From Fodinicurvata sp. EGI_FJ10296 (GTDB lineage: Bacteria; Pseudomonadota; Alphaproteobacteria; DSM-16000; Inquilinaceae), in contig NZ_JBFCVL010000003.1 in NCBI RefSeq assembly GCF_040712075.1, forward strand, positions 186,001 to 250,000: DNA of 64,000 bases, written 5' to 3'. Position numbers and translations under genes: made by a program. Under the pieces are notes generated by a model, which did no database searches, had not been told where the DNA came from, and was given only the letters and a program-made list of their open reading frames with translations. The number at the start of each line of letters is the position of its first letter. Positions within the stretch are counted from its first letter, which is position 1. This document shows, one piece after another, positions 9,348 through 20,572 of this stretch.

Positions 9348-11756
9348 ATGAAATTCACCCTGTCCTGGCTGAAGGATCATCTCGATACGGATGCCGATCT
9401 TGAGCGGCTGACCACCGCGCTGACCGCGCTCGGGCTTGAGGTCGAGGACGTGACCGACCCGGGACGGGCACTCGCGGCTTTCCGGATCGCCCGGGTAACC
9501 GCGTGCGAACAGCATCCCGACGCCGACCGGCTGCGGGTATGCCGGGTCGATTACGGCCGGGGCGACCAGGTCCAGGTCGTGTGTGGCGCACCCAACGCGC
9601 GCGCGGACATGATCGGCGTGTTCGCACCATCGGGCACGGTCGTCCCCGGAACCGGCATGACCCTGAAGCCAAGCAAGATCCGAGGCGTCGAAAGCAACGG
9701 CATGCTGCTGTCGGAGCGCGAACTCGGCCTGTCCGACGCCCATGAGGGCATCGTTGACTTGCCGGTCGATGCGCCGGTCGGCACGCCCTATGCCGACTAT
9801 GCCGGCCTCAACGACCCACTGATCGAGATTGGCCTGACCCCCGACCGCGCCGACTGCGCCGGCGTCCGCGGCATTGCCCGCGATCTGGCTGCGGCCGGTT
9901 TCGGCACGCTGAAACCGATGGTTGGCGACGCCGTCGCCGCGACCGCCGGCCCCTGCCCTGTCGGCGTCACCATCGCGCCGGAGATGAAAGAGGCGGTGCC
10001 GGTCTTCGCCTTGCGGCGGATTCGGGGCGTGGCCAACGGCGAAAGCCCGCAATGGCTGAAGGACAAGTTGCGGTCGGTCGGCCTTCGCCCGATCTCGACG
10101 CTGGTCGACATCACCAATTTCTTCACCATGGACCAGGCCCGGCCGCTGCACGTCTTCGATGCCGGAAAGGTCAAAGGCAATCTGGTCCTGCGCCCCGCCC
10201 GCGCCGGTGAAACGCTCGACGCGCTCAACGACCGTTCCTATAGGCTGGCCGACGGCATGACCGCGATTGCCGACGACAGCGGCGTCGTCTCGCTGGCCGG
10301 TATCGTCGGCGGCACCGCCACTGCCGTCGACGAGCAGTCGACCGATATCCTGCTGGAGTGCGCCCTGTTCGACCCGGCGGCGACCGCGCGGACGGGACAG
10401 GCGCTGCAGATCAACAGCGACGCGCGATACCGGTTCGAGCGCGGCGTCGACCCTGAAACCGTGCTGCCGGGGATCGAAGACGCCACGCGCATGATCCTGG
10501 ACCTGTGCGGCGGCGAGGCTTCGGAAACCATGATCGCGGGCGACGTACCCGATCTGCGCCGAACCATCACCCTGCGTTCCGACCGTACGGCGACGCTCGG
10601 CGGCTGCGATGTACCAGCCGACCAGCAGGCCGACGTACTCCGGCGGCTGGGTTTCGACGTCAGACCCGCTTCCGTTAACGGACTGACGGTTACGACGCCG
10701 AGCTGGCGCCGCGACGTCGTCGGCGAAGCCGATCTGGTCGAAGAAGTGCTGCGCGTCACCGGATACGATCAAATCCCCGTCGTGCCCCTGCCCCGCCCTC
10801 ACGTCATAACCCGGCCGGCTTTGTCCGAGGGTCAGCGCCGCATCGCACGTGTTCGCCGGATGCTGGCGACCCGCGGCCTGTTCGAAGCCGTGACCTGGTC
10901 GTTCATGGGCGAGCGCGATGCCCGGCTGTTCGGTTTCGACGACGAAGCGATGCGTCTGGTCAACCCGATTTCCGCCGATCTCGATGTCATGCGCCCGTCG
11001 GTCGTCGGCAATCTGGTCCGCGCAGCGGCGAAGAACATCGACCGCGGTCAGGAAAACCCGGCGTTGTTCGAAGTCGGCCCGCTGTTCAGGGACGCTTCGG
11101 ATGCCGGACAGATCCAGACGGCAACGACACTGCGCGCCGGCCACACCGGCCCCCGGCACTGGGCCGCAACGCCAAGGGCGGTCGACGCCTTCGACGCCAA
11201 GGCTGACGCCATCGCGGTGCTGACCTTGCTCGATGCCCCGGTGGCCAACCTTCAGGTCAGCGCCGACGCGCCGTCCTGGTACCATCCAGGCCGGTCCGGC
11301 TGCCTCAGGCTCGGCCCGACCGTTCTGGCCCATTTCGGCGAGTTGCACCCCTCAGTGGCGGCAGCGCTGGATATCGAGGGACCGGTTGCCGCATCCGAAA
11401 CCTTCGTCGACTCCGTCCCTGCCCCCAAGCGCAAGCAGCAGGGCGCCGCGCGGCCGCCGGTGGCGATGTCGGCCTATCAGCCGGTGGACCGCGACCTCGC
11501 TTTCGTCGTCGACGCGGATGTACCGGCAGAAAAGATTGTCCGCGCGGCCCGTGCGGCGGACAAGGTGCTGATCACCGATGTCGGCATCTTCGACGTCTAT
11601 CAGGGCGACCGTCTGGAACCGGGGCAGAAAAGCGTGGCCATCACCGTGCGACTGCAGCCGACCCAGGCGACGCTGACGGAAAAGGAAATCGAGGCCGCCA
11701 GCGACAAGATCGTTGCTGCGGTGACAAAGCAAACAGGCGGGCGTCTTCGTTCCTGA
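9348..11756 (+). CDS. pheT: Phenylalanyl-tRNA synthetase beta subunit
   Basis: Non-catalytic large subunit of PheRS, responsible for tRNA binding and editing of tyrosyl-tRNA-Phe. The 802 residues show the N-terminal tRNA-binding OB-fold domain (about 39-150, VTACEQHPDADRLRVCRVD). The B3/B4 editing region follows (ISTLVDITNFFTMDQARPLHVFDA), then B5 and the core-like domain, and finally the C-terminal anticodon-binding ferredoxin-like domain (AYQPVDRDLAFVVDADVPAEKI, near 705-800). The length is normal. The start MKFTLSWLKDHLDTDA is the usual N-terminus. It ends the translation block; the next gene has its own short leader. Confidence 0.98.
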   Translation: MKFTLSWLKDHLDTDADLERLTTALTALGLEVEDVTDPGRALAAFRIARVTACEQHPDADRLRVCRVDYGRGDQVQVVCGAPNARADMIGVFAPSGTVVPGTGMTLKPSKIRGVESNGMLLSERELGLSDAHEGIVDLPVDAPVGTPYADYAGLNDPLIEIGLTPDRADCAGVRGIARDLAAAGFGTLKPMVGDAVAATAGPCPVGVTIAPEMKEAVPVFALRRIRGVANGESPQWLKDKLRSVGLRPISTLVDITNFFTMDQARPLHVFDAGKVKGNLVLRPARAGETLDALNDRSYRLADGMTAIADDSGVVSLAGIVGGTATAVDEQSTDILLECALFDPAATARTGQALQINSDARYRFERGVDPETVLPGIEDATRMILDLCGGEASETMIAGDVPDLRRTITLRSDRTATLGGCDVPADQQADVLRRLGFDVRPASVNGLTVTTPSWRRDVVGEADLVEEVLRVTGYDQIPVVPLPRPHVITRPALSEGQRRIARVRRMLATRGLFEAVTWSFMGERDARLFGFDDEAMRLVNPISADLDVMRPSVVGNLVRAAAKNIDRGQENPALFEVGPLFRDASDAGQIQTATTLRAGHTGPRHWAATPRAVDAFDAKADAIAVLTLLDAPVANLQVSADAPSWYHPGRSGCLRLGPTVLAHFGELHPSVAAALDIEGPVAASETFVDSVPAPKRKQQGAARPPVAMSAYQPVDRDLAFVVDADVPAEKIVRAARAADKVLITDVGIFDVYQGDRLEPGQKSVAITVRLQPTQATLTEKEIEAASDKIVAAVTKQTGGRLRS

Positions 11757-11860
11757 TCCGGGGACCTGACCGGGAAACCTGTACGGCGACACAACCGCAG
11801 ACAGTGGCGCCCCGGCCCTGCTACGATAGGGCGAATCAAATCAACAGGCTGGGGCGGACC

Positions 11861-13600
11861 ATGCGGTCGATGAAATCGGACTTCCTTCGGGCCTTTTCAG
11901 GCCTGACGTTCTTGTGCGCGACAGTTGCGGGTGCATCCGCAGCGGAGACGGCGACATCTGAAGCAGGCGCAACAGCGCCGGGCGACGGCGCGGGCGTTGC
12001 CGACGGCCATGCCGGCCATATGTCCGGCGACGCGCCGTCGCACGCTCTGTCTCAGGACGATCTCGAACCATTCGTCGACCCGCTGCCGATCCCGCCGGCG
12101 GCCGCGCCCGTCGGCACGCATGAGGGGCGGCCGCTTTACGAGATCACCATGGAAATGGTCGATCAGCAGATCCACCGAGATCTGCCGCCGACGCCGGTGT
12201 TCGGCTATAACGGCGTCTGGCCGGGACCGACCTTCGACATACCGATCAATGATGAAATCTATGTCGACTGGGTGAACGACCTGCCGCCACACTATCCGGA
12301 CTGGCTGCCGGTTTCCGCCAGCCATCATGTGCCCGACGACACACCGCGCACCGTGGTTCACCTTCACGGCGGCATCACGCCCAGCGCCTCGGACGGCTTT
12401 CCCGATTGGACCTGGGCGCCCGGCAACCGTGCCCGCTACCATTATCCCAACCTCGACGAACAGGGCGACGGCTCGATGCTGTGGTACCACGACCACGCCA
12501 TGGGCAATACGCGCCTCAACGTCTATGCGGGGTTGGAGGGGTTCTATCTTCTGCGCAACAGCGAACTGGAGGCCGAACTCGATCTGCCGACCGGCGACTA
12601 CGAAATTCCGCTGGTGCTTCAGGATCGCAACGTCGCCGCCGACGGTACACTCGTTTATCCCGGCGTCTGCCGCGAGTTCGGCACTGTCAACGGTGCGATC
12701 TTTCCCTTCCTTGAAGTCGAGCCCCGGCGGTACCGGTTCCGCGTTCTGAACGGCAGCAATTTCCGCATCAAGCAACTGGCGCTGTCCAACGGCCTGCCGT
12801 TCCATCTGGTCGGTGTGGATGACGGCTTCCTCGCCGAAACGGTGGAAACATCGTCGCTGCTGCTCGCCCCGGCCGAGCGGGCGGACATCGTGATCGACTT
12901 CACCGATCATGCCGGCGAAGACATCGTCCTGCAAAACACGACGTCCTGCTTCGGCCCGCAGCGCGACGGCCAGGGGCGGGGCGGCGATGTCGACCTTCCC
13001 CATATGATGCAGTTCCAGGTCGCCGACGCGGCCGACGATCCGGACGACAGCCGCATTCCGGCCCATCCGGTCCCCGACGACGGCGAACTGGCCCGCATCC
13101 TGGATGAGGTATCGGTCGAACGCGACATCACCCTGGACGAGGGCGACGACTTTCTGTTCCTGATCAACCAGAAGCATTTCGACGCGCCCGTCGAGATCAA
13201 ACCGCGTCTGGGCGACTCCGAGATGTGGAACCTGATCAACCTGACCGACGAGTCCCATCCGTTCCACATCCACCTGATCAGCTATCGCATCGTCGAGCGC
13301 GTGCCATTCACCGAAGACGGCGCCCAGGCCTATATCGATGACCGCGACGCCGGCACGCTACAGCCGCTGGACAGCTATCTGGATCTCGACGCCGCCGAAC
13401 CCCCGGCCGCCACCGAACGGGGCCCAAAGGACGTCGCGCTGGCGCCATTCGGCTATGTCACCCGGATCGCGATGCGGTGGTACGGATTTCCCGGCATGTA
13501 CGTCATTCATTGTCATCTGCTGGATCACGAGGACAATGACATGATGCGGCCGATCGAGGTCCTCGCCCGCGACGAGCGGGCCGAGGAGGCCGACAATTGA
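11861..13600 (+). CDS. Exported multicopper oxidase (CotA/bilirubin-oxidase type)
   Basis: Predicted periplasmic laccase-like enzyme that oxidises a substrate (phenolics, bilirubin-like compounds or metal ions) and reduces oxygen to water at a four-copper centre. From the ATG at 11861 it has 579 residues with a signal peptide (MRSMKSDFLRAF, hydrophobic core, cleavage near ASA-AET). All four copper-binding motifs are present: HLHGG (about 167), WYHDHAMG (about 210), HPFHIHL (about 466) and HCHLLDHEDNDMM (about 550). The last gives the type 1 ligands including an axial Met. Three cupredoxin domains are implied. The upstream in-frame ATG at 11804 is less likely because it would bury the signal peptide. 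The MFS gene follows after 28 bp. Confidence 0.9.
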   Translation: MRSMKSDFLRAFSGLTFLCATVAGASAAETATSEAGATAPGDGAGVADGHAGHMSGDAPSHALSQDDLEPFVDPLPIPPAAAPVGTHEGRPLYEITMEMVDQQIHRDLPPTPVFGYNGVWPGPTFDIPINDEIYVDWVNDLPPHYPDWLPVSASHHVPDDTPRTVVHLHGGITPSASDGFPDWTWAPGNRARYHYPNLDEQGDGSMLWYHDHAMGNTRLNVYAGLEGFYLLRNSELEAELDLPTGDYEIPLVLQDRNVAADGTLVYPGVCREFGTVNGAIFPFLEVEPRRYRFRVLNGSNFRIKQLALSNGLPFHLVGVDDGFLAETVETSSLLLAPAERADIVIDFTDHAGEDIVLQNTTSCFGPQRDGQGRGGDVDLPHMMQFQVADAADDPDDSRIPAHPVPDDGELARILDEVSVERDITLDEGDDFLFLINQKHFDAPVEIKPRLGDSEMWNLINLTDESHPFHIHLISYRIVERVPFTEDGAQAYIDDRDAGTLQPLDSYLDLDAAEPPAATERGPKDVALAPFGYVTRIAMRWYGFPGMYVIHCHLLDHEDNDMMRPIEVLARDERAEEADN

Positions 13601-13628
13601 GGGGTCGCCGAGGGGAACACGCCTGCCG

Positions 13629-14918
13629 ATGATGTTCATTTCGAAACTGCGGTCCCTTCCCCTGTCGGCCTGGATGCTGTGCCTGTGCCAGGGGTTGGGA
13701 CTGACGGTCGCCGTCGTGGCGGTGAACATCGGCGCGCTGGCCGGTCAGTCGGTAGCGCCGTCGTCCGGCCTCGCGACCGTTCCTTATGGCCTGCAGTTCG
13801 CTGCCTTGATGCTGGCCGCGCCGCTGAATGCCGGTCTGATGGGGCGTTTCGGGCGCAAGCCGGTTTTTCGGGTCGCGGCGATGCTGGGCATGCTGGCGGG
13901 CATTGTCGGCTGGTATGCAGTAACGGTCGAGAGCTTTTGGCTGCTCTGCGCCGCCCATGCCCTGCTCGGGCTGTTTCTGGGCACCGTCAACCTCTACCGT
14001 TTTGCCGTTCTGGACTACACGGCGCCGGATCTGCACAGCACGGCGCTGTCGCTCGTCATGTTCGGCGGTGTGTTCGGGGCCATCCTCGGCCCGCTGATCG
14101 CCCGCGAGGCGCCTGATCTACTGGCCATGCCGGTCTTCGCCGCCGGCTATCTGGGCATCGGCGTGGTGTCCGCCGCCGTACTGCTCGTGGTCGGCGCCGT
14201 TCGCATGACACCGGCCGCCGGAAATACCACCGGGACCGGCGGAACGGGGACCGCCGGGGCGCGTGGCGGCCCCGCAGCCGCCACTCCGGATCGTGCGGCA
14301 CTGCTCGGCATTAATCCGTTCACCATCGCCGTCCTGTCCGGGGCTGTCAGCTACGGTCTGATGAACCTGCTGATGATTGCCGCCTCGTTGGCCATGGACG
14401 GCCACAACCACGGCTTTGCCGCCATCAGCTATTCGATCCAGATCCATGTCCTGTGCATGTTCTTCCCGTCGTTCTTTTCCGGCATGGTCATCGAACGGAT
14501 CGGCATCAGGGCGTTTTTGATGCTCGGCGGTGTACTGCAGATTCTGGCATCACTCGTAGCCATGATCGACACCGACGTTGCGGCATTTGCCGTCTCGCTG
14601 GTTCTGCTCGGCCTCGCCTGGAACGCGCTCTATGTCGGCGGCAGCTATCTTGTCGGCCGTTCGGTGCGCGGCGAAGACCGTTTCGCAGCGCAGGGCGTAA
14701 ACGAGTTCGTGGTTGCGATCGCGTCGGCCGCCGGCGCCCTGCTGCCGGCCGTCGGTCTGGGCCTGCTCGGCTGGAACGGGTTGAACGTGCTGTCGATCAT
14801 GGTGGCGGCCGTCCTGATCGTCCTGATCGCGCTGGTGCTCGAACCGGCTGCCATGACAGCCACGGCCGATGACGCCGGCAGCCGGCAGATGTCCGGCGTA
14901 CCGCGCTTCGAGGAATAG
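13629..14918 (+). CDS. Major facilitator superfamily transporter
   Basis: Inner-membrane secondary transporter of 429 residues with about 12 predicted hydrophobic segments. The loop between segments 2 and 3 carries LMGRFGRKPVFRVAAMLG, the MFS motif A signature (GxLxDRxGRRP type). A Gly/Thr-rich linker (NTTGTGGTGTAGARGG, about 199-215) joins the two six-helix halves. The substrate cannot be deduced; the close spacing to the multicopper oxidase gene suggests a shared transcript and perhaps a related substrate or product. GTG/ATG choice is not an issue, but two adjacent ATGs (13629, 13632) are possible starts. Confidence 0.88.
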   Translation: MMFISKLRSLPLSAWMLCLCQGLGLTVAVVAVNIGALAGQSVAPSSGLATVPYGLQFAALMLAAPLNAGLMGRFGRKPVFRVAAMLGMLAGIVGWYAVTVESFWLLCAAHALLGLFLGTVNLYRFAVLDYTAPDLHSTALSLVMFGGVFGAILGPLIAREAPDLLAMPVFAAGYLGIGVVSAAVLLVVGAVRMTPAAGNTTGTGGTGTAGARGGPAAATPDRAALLGINPFTIAVLSGAVSYGLMNLLMIAASLAMDGHNHGFAAISYSIQIHVLCMFFPSFFSGMVIERIGIRAFLMLGGVLQILASLVAMIDTDVAAFAVSLVLLGLAWNALYVGGSYLVGRSVRGEDRFAAQGVNEFVVAIASAAGALLPAVGLGLLGWNGLNVLSIMVAAVLIVLIALVLEPAAMTATADDAGSRQMSGVPRFEE

Positions 14919-15139
14919 CCTGAAAACAGCCGCCAAGGCACAGTTCCGGACCTTGACATCCGGGACGATCCGCGCGATTGAAATAGTATGACCAGCATCG
15001 GCCAACCTTTTTCGCGACGACGAACGGACAACGGTCCCAGACCGCCCGTCTGAATGTCGGCACCCCGCGCCCATATTGATAAATGGCGCACGGGTTGTCG
15101 GCGGTACGTTGCCGATCAGCCGAAAACAGGTCTATTTCC

Positions 15140-15703
15140 ATGGTTACGCTCGCGCCGGAATCCCCCGACGACCACCACGCCATCAATCTTTTGCTCGACC
15201 AGGCCTTTGGCCGGGACCGTTCGCAGAAGACGTCGTACCGCTATCGCGACGGCATCGATCCGATCGCCGGTCTTTCCATGACGGCACATAATGGCGACCG
15301 TCTGGTCGGATCGATCAGGTACTGGCCGATCCGGATCGGCGCGGATGGCCACCCGGGCCTGCTTCTGGGGCCGCTTGCCGTGGCAAATCACAGCCAGGGC
15401 ACCGGGGTCGGTGCGGCGCTGGTCTTCAGCACGCTGGAAACGGCGACGGCAGCCGGACACGAAATCGTGCTGCTGGTCGGCGACCTGCCCTATTATTCGC
15501 GATTCGGGTTCGTCCCGGCCGCGCCCCATGGAATTTACATGCCTGACGAGAATCCCGATCGGCTGCAGTTGACGGCCCTTGCGCCCGGCGCGTTAAAGGG
15601 CATGGCCGGTCCGGTGCGCCGCTGGGATGCCCGCGGCGAAACGATCGCGCCGGCCGGGGGCCCGATCGGACAGCACCCGATGTCCAGCGCGCTGGACGCC
15701 TGA
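15140..15703 (+). CDS. GNAT-family N-acetyltransferase (YhbS-like)
   Basis: Predicted acetyl-CoA-dependent acetyltransferase, 187 residues, cytosolic. The central fold is clear: GDRLVGSIRYWPIRI (beta strands), then LLGPLAVANHSQGTGVGAALV, which contains the acetyl-CoA pyrophosphate loop Q/R-x-x-G-x-G/A (here QGTGVG). VLLVGDLPYYSRFGFVPA follows and is typical of YhbS-like members. Start chosen at the ATG giving MVTLAPESPDD because earlier in-frame residues are not family-like. The acceptor substrate is unknown. It precedes lepA by about 108 bp. Confidence 0.85.
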   Translation: MVTLAPESPDDHHAINLLLDQAFGRDRSQKTSYRYRDGIDPIAGLSMTAHNGDRLVGSIRYWPIRIGADGHPGLLLGPLAVANHSQGTGVGAALVFSTLETATAAGHEIVLLVGDLPYYSRFGFVPAAPHGIYMPDENPDRLQLTALAPGALKGMAGPVRRWDARGETIAPAGGPIGQHPMSSALDA

Positions 15704-15811
15704 GCGAAAGAATCGCGCCATTCGGGAACGACGCGGCATCGGCGACCGTTGCGGTCGGGCGCGCAGGTCTCTATGGTCGCGCCGGCACAGGACAGATGAG
15801 ACTGATATCCA

Positions 15812-17620
<1,809 letters not shown>

Positions 17621-17705
17621 AAACGCGAACCGGGCTCTTGCGGATCGAGGCCCCTGATCAAGTCAAAGGCGATCAGGTAGGTCGGCGCGTCCCACCCGGT
17701 CCAAT

Positions 17706-17795
17706 TCCCGGGCGCTGCGCGGCACGAAGTGACGCGTTGCCAACCCGGGATCTCGGCAGCAGCAACTTCCAGAGCGCGAGACGCGAACCGGGCCC
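17706..17795 (+). repeat. Dispersed intergenic repeat, eroded copy (copy C)
   Basis: About 90 bp resembling the core of the elements at 38751-38914 and 48824-48970. The invariant block CACGAAGTGACGCG is at 17723-17736, preceded by CGGGCGCTGCGCGG and followed by CCGGGATCTCG and CGAACCGGG. The terminal inverted repeats seen in the other copies are not intact here. It lies in the 213-bp gap between the convergent lepA and glpR genes. Confidence 0.7.
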
Positions 17796-17833
17796 CCAAG
17801 TCTCGGGCGAAGCGACCCGCAGCCGCCTTTCGA

Positions 17834-18643
17834 TCACGCCGATTCGGCTGTTGCCGCGCCGTCCGGGGATGCCTCACGCGCGGCGTCGGAAATCTCGATC
17901 CGGGTTCCCCATTCGCGGCATCGCTCCACCACCGGCACCGGCGGCGGCGCGTCGGTGACGAAGAGATCGACATCCGCCAGCGAGGCGATGCGCACAGGCG
18001 CCGTCCGCGCGAATTTCGAGGTGTCGGCGGCCAGGAATGTCCGGCGCGCCTGGCGGATGATCGCCTGGCTGACACGCACCTCGCGGAAGTCGAAATCAAG
18101 CAGATCACCCTCCTCGTCCAGAGCCGAGGTGCCGATTACGGCGATATCCACCTTGAAATGCTGAACGATCTCCAGCGTCACATCGCCGACCAGGCCAGCA
18201 TCCGCGCGGCGCAAGACGCCGCCGGCGACGATGACTTCGGCGGTTTCGTTGGAGGCGAGGATGTTGGCCACGTTCAGGTTATTGGTCACCACCAGTAGAT
18301 TGCGATGGTTCAGCAGCGCCCGCGCGACGGCCTCTGTCGTCGTGCCGATATTCAGAAACAGCGAGGCCGCATCGGGGATTTCCGCCGCCACCCGGGCGGC
18401 GATGCTCTCTTTCTCGCGGGCGTGGAGAACGCGCCGGTCCTCGTAGCCGATATTGCTAACGCCCGAAGCCAGGATGGCGCCGCCATAGACGCGGGTGAGT
18501 TTGCCGGCATCGCAGAGCTCGGTCAGATCCCGGCGGATCGTCTGCAGCGCGACCCCGAAATGGGCGGCCAGATCCTCAACGACCACGTTGCCCTGCTCGC
18601 GCGCGAGCTTGAGAATCTCCTGGTGTCTGAAAATCTGCGCCAT
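17834..18643 (-). CDS. glpR: DeoR-family repressor, GlpR-like
   Basis: Predicted transcriptional repressor of the glycerol genes, responding to a phosphorylated sugar or glycerol-3-phosphate. The 269-residue protein starts MAQIFRHQEILKLA. It has an N-terminal winged helix (about 15-60, VEDLAAHFGVALQTIRRDL) and a C-terminal DeoRC sensor domain with the phosphate-binding pattern FLNIGTTTEAVARAL, then VTNNLNVANIL and VIGTSALDEEGDLLDFD. It is divergent from glpD with a 283-bp intergenic region, the expected place for its operators. The GlpR name is inferred from this context and the family; ATG at 18676 is a possible but less likely start. Confidence 0.88.
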   Translation of the reverse strand: MAQIFRHQEILKLAREQGNVVVEDLAAHFGVALQTIRRDLTELCDAGKLTRVYGGAILASGVSNIGYEDRRVLHAREKESIAARVAAEIPDAASLFLNIGTTTEAVARALLNHRNLLVVTNNLNVANILASNETAEVIVAGGVLRRADAGLVGDVTLEIVQHFKVDIAVIGTSALDEEGDLLDFDFREVRVSQAIIRQARRTFLAADTSKFARTAPVRIASLADVDLFVTDAPPPVPVVERCREWGTRIEISDAAREASPDGAATAESA

Positions 18644-18874
18644 TGTCCCGTCAGTCGACCGAAGAAACGACATCACGCCATCGATCGCTCAGCACTGTTG
18701 CAAGACCGAAGGGGAATGATGCCAATCCGATTACCACATCTATCGCTCCCGAAACAGCCAAATTGCCGTCCCCGCTTATGAGGATTCGCACGTCCCGAGG
18801 CGGATGGCGCGGGGCGCAATATCTGCTCTTCGTTACCTAAATGACGCTTTATCGCGCAAAACCGAACATCAAGC

Positions 18875-18903
18875 TTGACATATCGTCATCGCTGGGGAAC
18901 ATT
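18875..18903 (+). promoter_or_regulatory. Candidate promoter for glpD-glpSTPQUV
   Basis: A perfect TTGACA at 18875-18880, a 17-bp spacer and AACATT (3 of 6 match to the -10 consensus), ending about 24 bp before the glpD GTG. The AT-rich stretch just upstream (18835-18870) is the likeliest place for GlpR operators, but I could not define a clear half-site pair. Confidence 0.38.
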
Positions 18904-18926
18904 GTGTCGAGAATAGGGAGGAAGAA

Positions 18927-20510
18927 GTGGCCAATCCGTCGGAAGCTGACCCCGACATTTACGATCTCCTCGTCATCGGCGGCGGGATCAACGGTTGCGG
19001 GATCGCGCGCGATGCCGCCGGTCGCGGGCTGCGGGTCGCGCTGGCCGAAAAGGGCGATCTGGCTCAGGCGACGTCGTCATCATCGACCAAGCTTTTTCAC
19101 GGCGGTCTGCGCTATCTGGAATTTTTCGAGTTCGGTCTTGTTCGCAAAGCCCTGATGGAGCGCGAGACCCTGTTGCGCGCCATGCCGCATATCAGCTGGC
19201 CGCTACGGTTCGTGCTGCCATTCCACCCCGGAATGCGCTTCGACAGCGATACGCCAACGTCGCGGCTGGTCTCGACGATCATGCCGTGGATGCGGGGACG
19301 CCGACCGGCCTGGCTGATCCGGCTGGGGCTGTTTCTCTACGATCATCTGGGTGGCCGTGAATTGCTGCCCGGGACGCGAACGGTCGATCTGCGCACCGAT
19401 CCGGTGGCGGCACCGCTTCAGGACCAGTTCGTCCGCGCTTACGAGTATTCCGATTGCTGGGTCGACGATTCCCGCCTGGTGGTCCTGAACGCCCGCGATG
19501 CCGCCGAACGCGGCGCCACGATCATGACCCGGACCGAGGTCACCAGCGCGCGACGCGACGGCGATCTCTGGCGGATCACCGTCACCGGCGCCGACGGGGT
19601 CGAAAAACACATTGAGGCGCGCGGTCTGGTCAATGCCGGCGGTCCCTGGGTCGGCGACATTCTTGCCGACCGGCTGCATGTGCAGTCACGCGAGCGGGTC
19701 CGTCTGGTTCGGGGTTCGCACATCGTGACGCGGCGGCTGTTCGATCACGACAAGTGCTACTTTTTCCAGGGCACCGACGGGCGCATCATCTTCGCCATCC
19801 CCTATGAAATCGACTATACGCTGATCGGCACCACCGACCAGGAACACCATGGCAGCCCGTCAGACGCCGTCTGCACGCCGGAGGAGCAGGATTATCTCTG
19901 CGACTTCGCCAGCCGCTACCTGAAAAAGCCGGTGACCCGCGACGACATCGTGTGGACCTATTCCGGCGTGCGGCCCCTGTATGACGATGGTGCGAAATCG
20001 GCAACTGCGGCAACGCGCGACTACGTCCTGTCGACCGACGAGCAGGGACCCGTTCTGCTCAACGTTTTCGGCGGCAAGATCACGACCTATCGCCGGCTGG
20101 CCGAAGCAGCGCTGGCGCGGATTGCCCCGCATTTTCCGCGTATCGGCGCACCGTGGACAGCCGGCGTTGCCCTGCCGGGCGGCGCATTTCCGGTTGAGAA
20201 AGCAAAGGATCTTCCCGCCGACCTCAAGCGCGAGTATCCTTTCTTGTCGAACTTCTGGGCGCTGAGGCTGGTCCGCGCCTACGGAATCGAGGCCCGCGAC
20301 ATCCTGAGGGACGCCCGGTCCGCCGACGATCTGGGACGGGACTTCGGCGCCACGCTGACCGAGGCCGAGCTGCGCTGGCTCATGGCGCGCGAATATGCGC
20401 GCACGGCGGATGACGTGGTGTGGCGCCGATCGAAGCTCGGCCTGAAGCTGACGCCGGAACAGATTGCCGCCATAGACGACTGGATGACCAACGGCCACCG
20501 GCCAGCTTGA
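18927..20510 (+). CDS. glpD: Glycerol-3-phosphate dehydrogenase, aerobic
   Basis: FAD enzyme of the inner-membrane surface that oxidises glycerol-3-phosphate to dihydroxyacetone phosphate and passes electrons to quinone. The 527-residue protein has the N-terminal FAD motif LLVIGGGINGCGIARDAAGRG. It also has SSSSTKLFHGGLRYLE, the substrate/FAD-binding segment typical of GlpD, and ALVNAGGPWV-like GLVNAGGPWVGDI. The C-terminal domain contains WTYSGVRPLYDDG and VFGGKITTYRRLAE. The start is GTG at 18927 with GGGAGGAAG upstream. It leads the glp operon; the first transporter gene follows after 62 bp. Confidence 0.97.
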   Translation: MANPSEADPDIYDLLVIGGGINGCGIARDAAGRGLRVALAEKGDLAQATSSSSTKLFHGGLRYLEFFEFGLVRKALMERETLLRAMPHISWPLRFVLPFHPGMRFDSDTPTSRLVSTIMPWMRGRRPAWLIRLGLFLYDHLGGRELLPGTRTVDLRTDPVAAPLQDQFVRAYEYSDCWVDDSRLVVLNARDAAERGATIMTRTEVTSARRDGDLWRITVTGADGVEKHIEARGLVNAGGPWVGDILADRLHVQSRERVRLVRGSHIVTRRLFDHDKCYFFQGTDGRIIFAIPYEIDYTLIGTTDQEHHGSPSDAVCTPEEQDYLCDFASRYLKKPVTRDDIVWTYSGVRPLYDDGAKSATAATRDYVLSTDEQGPVLLNVFGGKITTYRRLAEAALARIAPHFPRIGAPWTAGVALPGGAFPVEKAKDLPADLKREYPFLSNFWALRLVRAYGIEARDILRDARSADDLGRDFGATLTEAELRWLMAREYARTADDVVWRRSKLGLKLTPEQIAAIDDWMTNGHRPA

Positions 20511-20572
20511 TACGGGCGGCATTCGACAGGAACGACACCCGGTAATCGGGTGCGTCCAAGGGAGGAACGGGT

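Noticed and set aside
18835-18870. GlpR operator sites in the glpR-glpD gap
   Set aside because: AT-rich sequence with partial similarity to GlpR half-sites is present, but no clear paired site could be defined, so none is listed.
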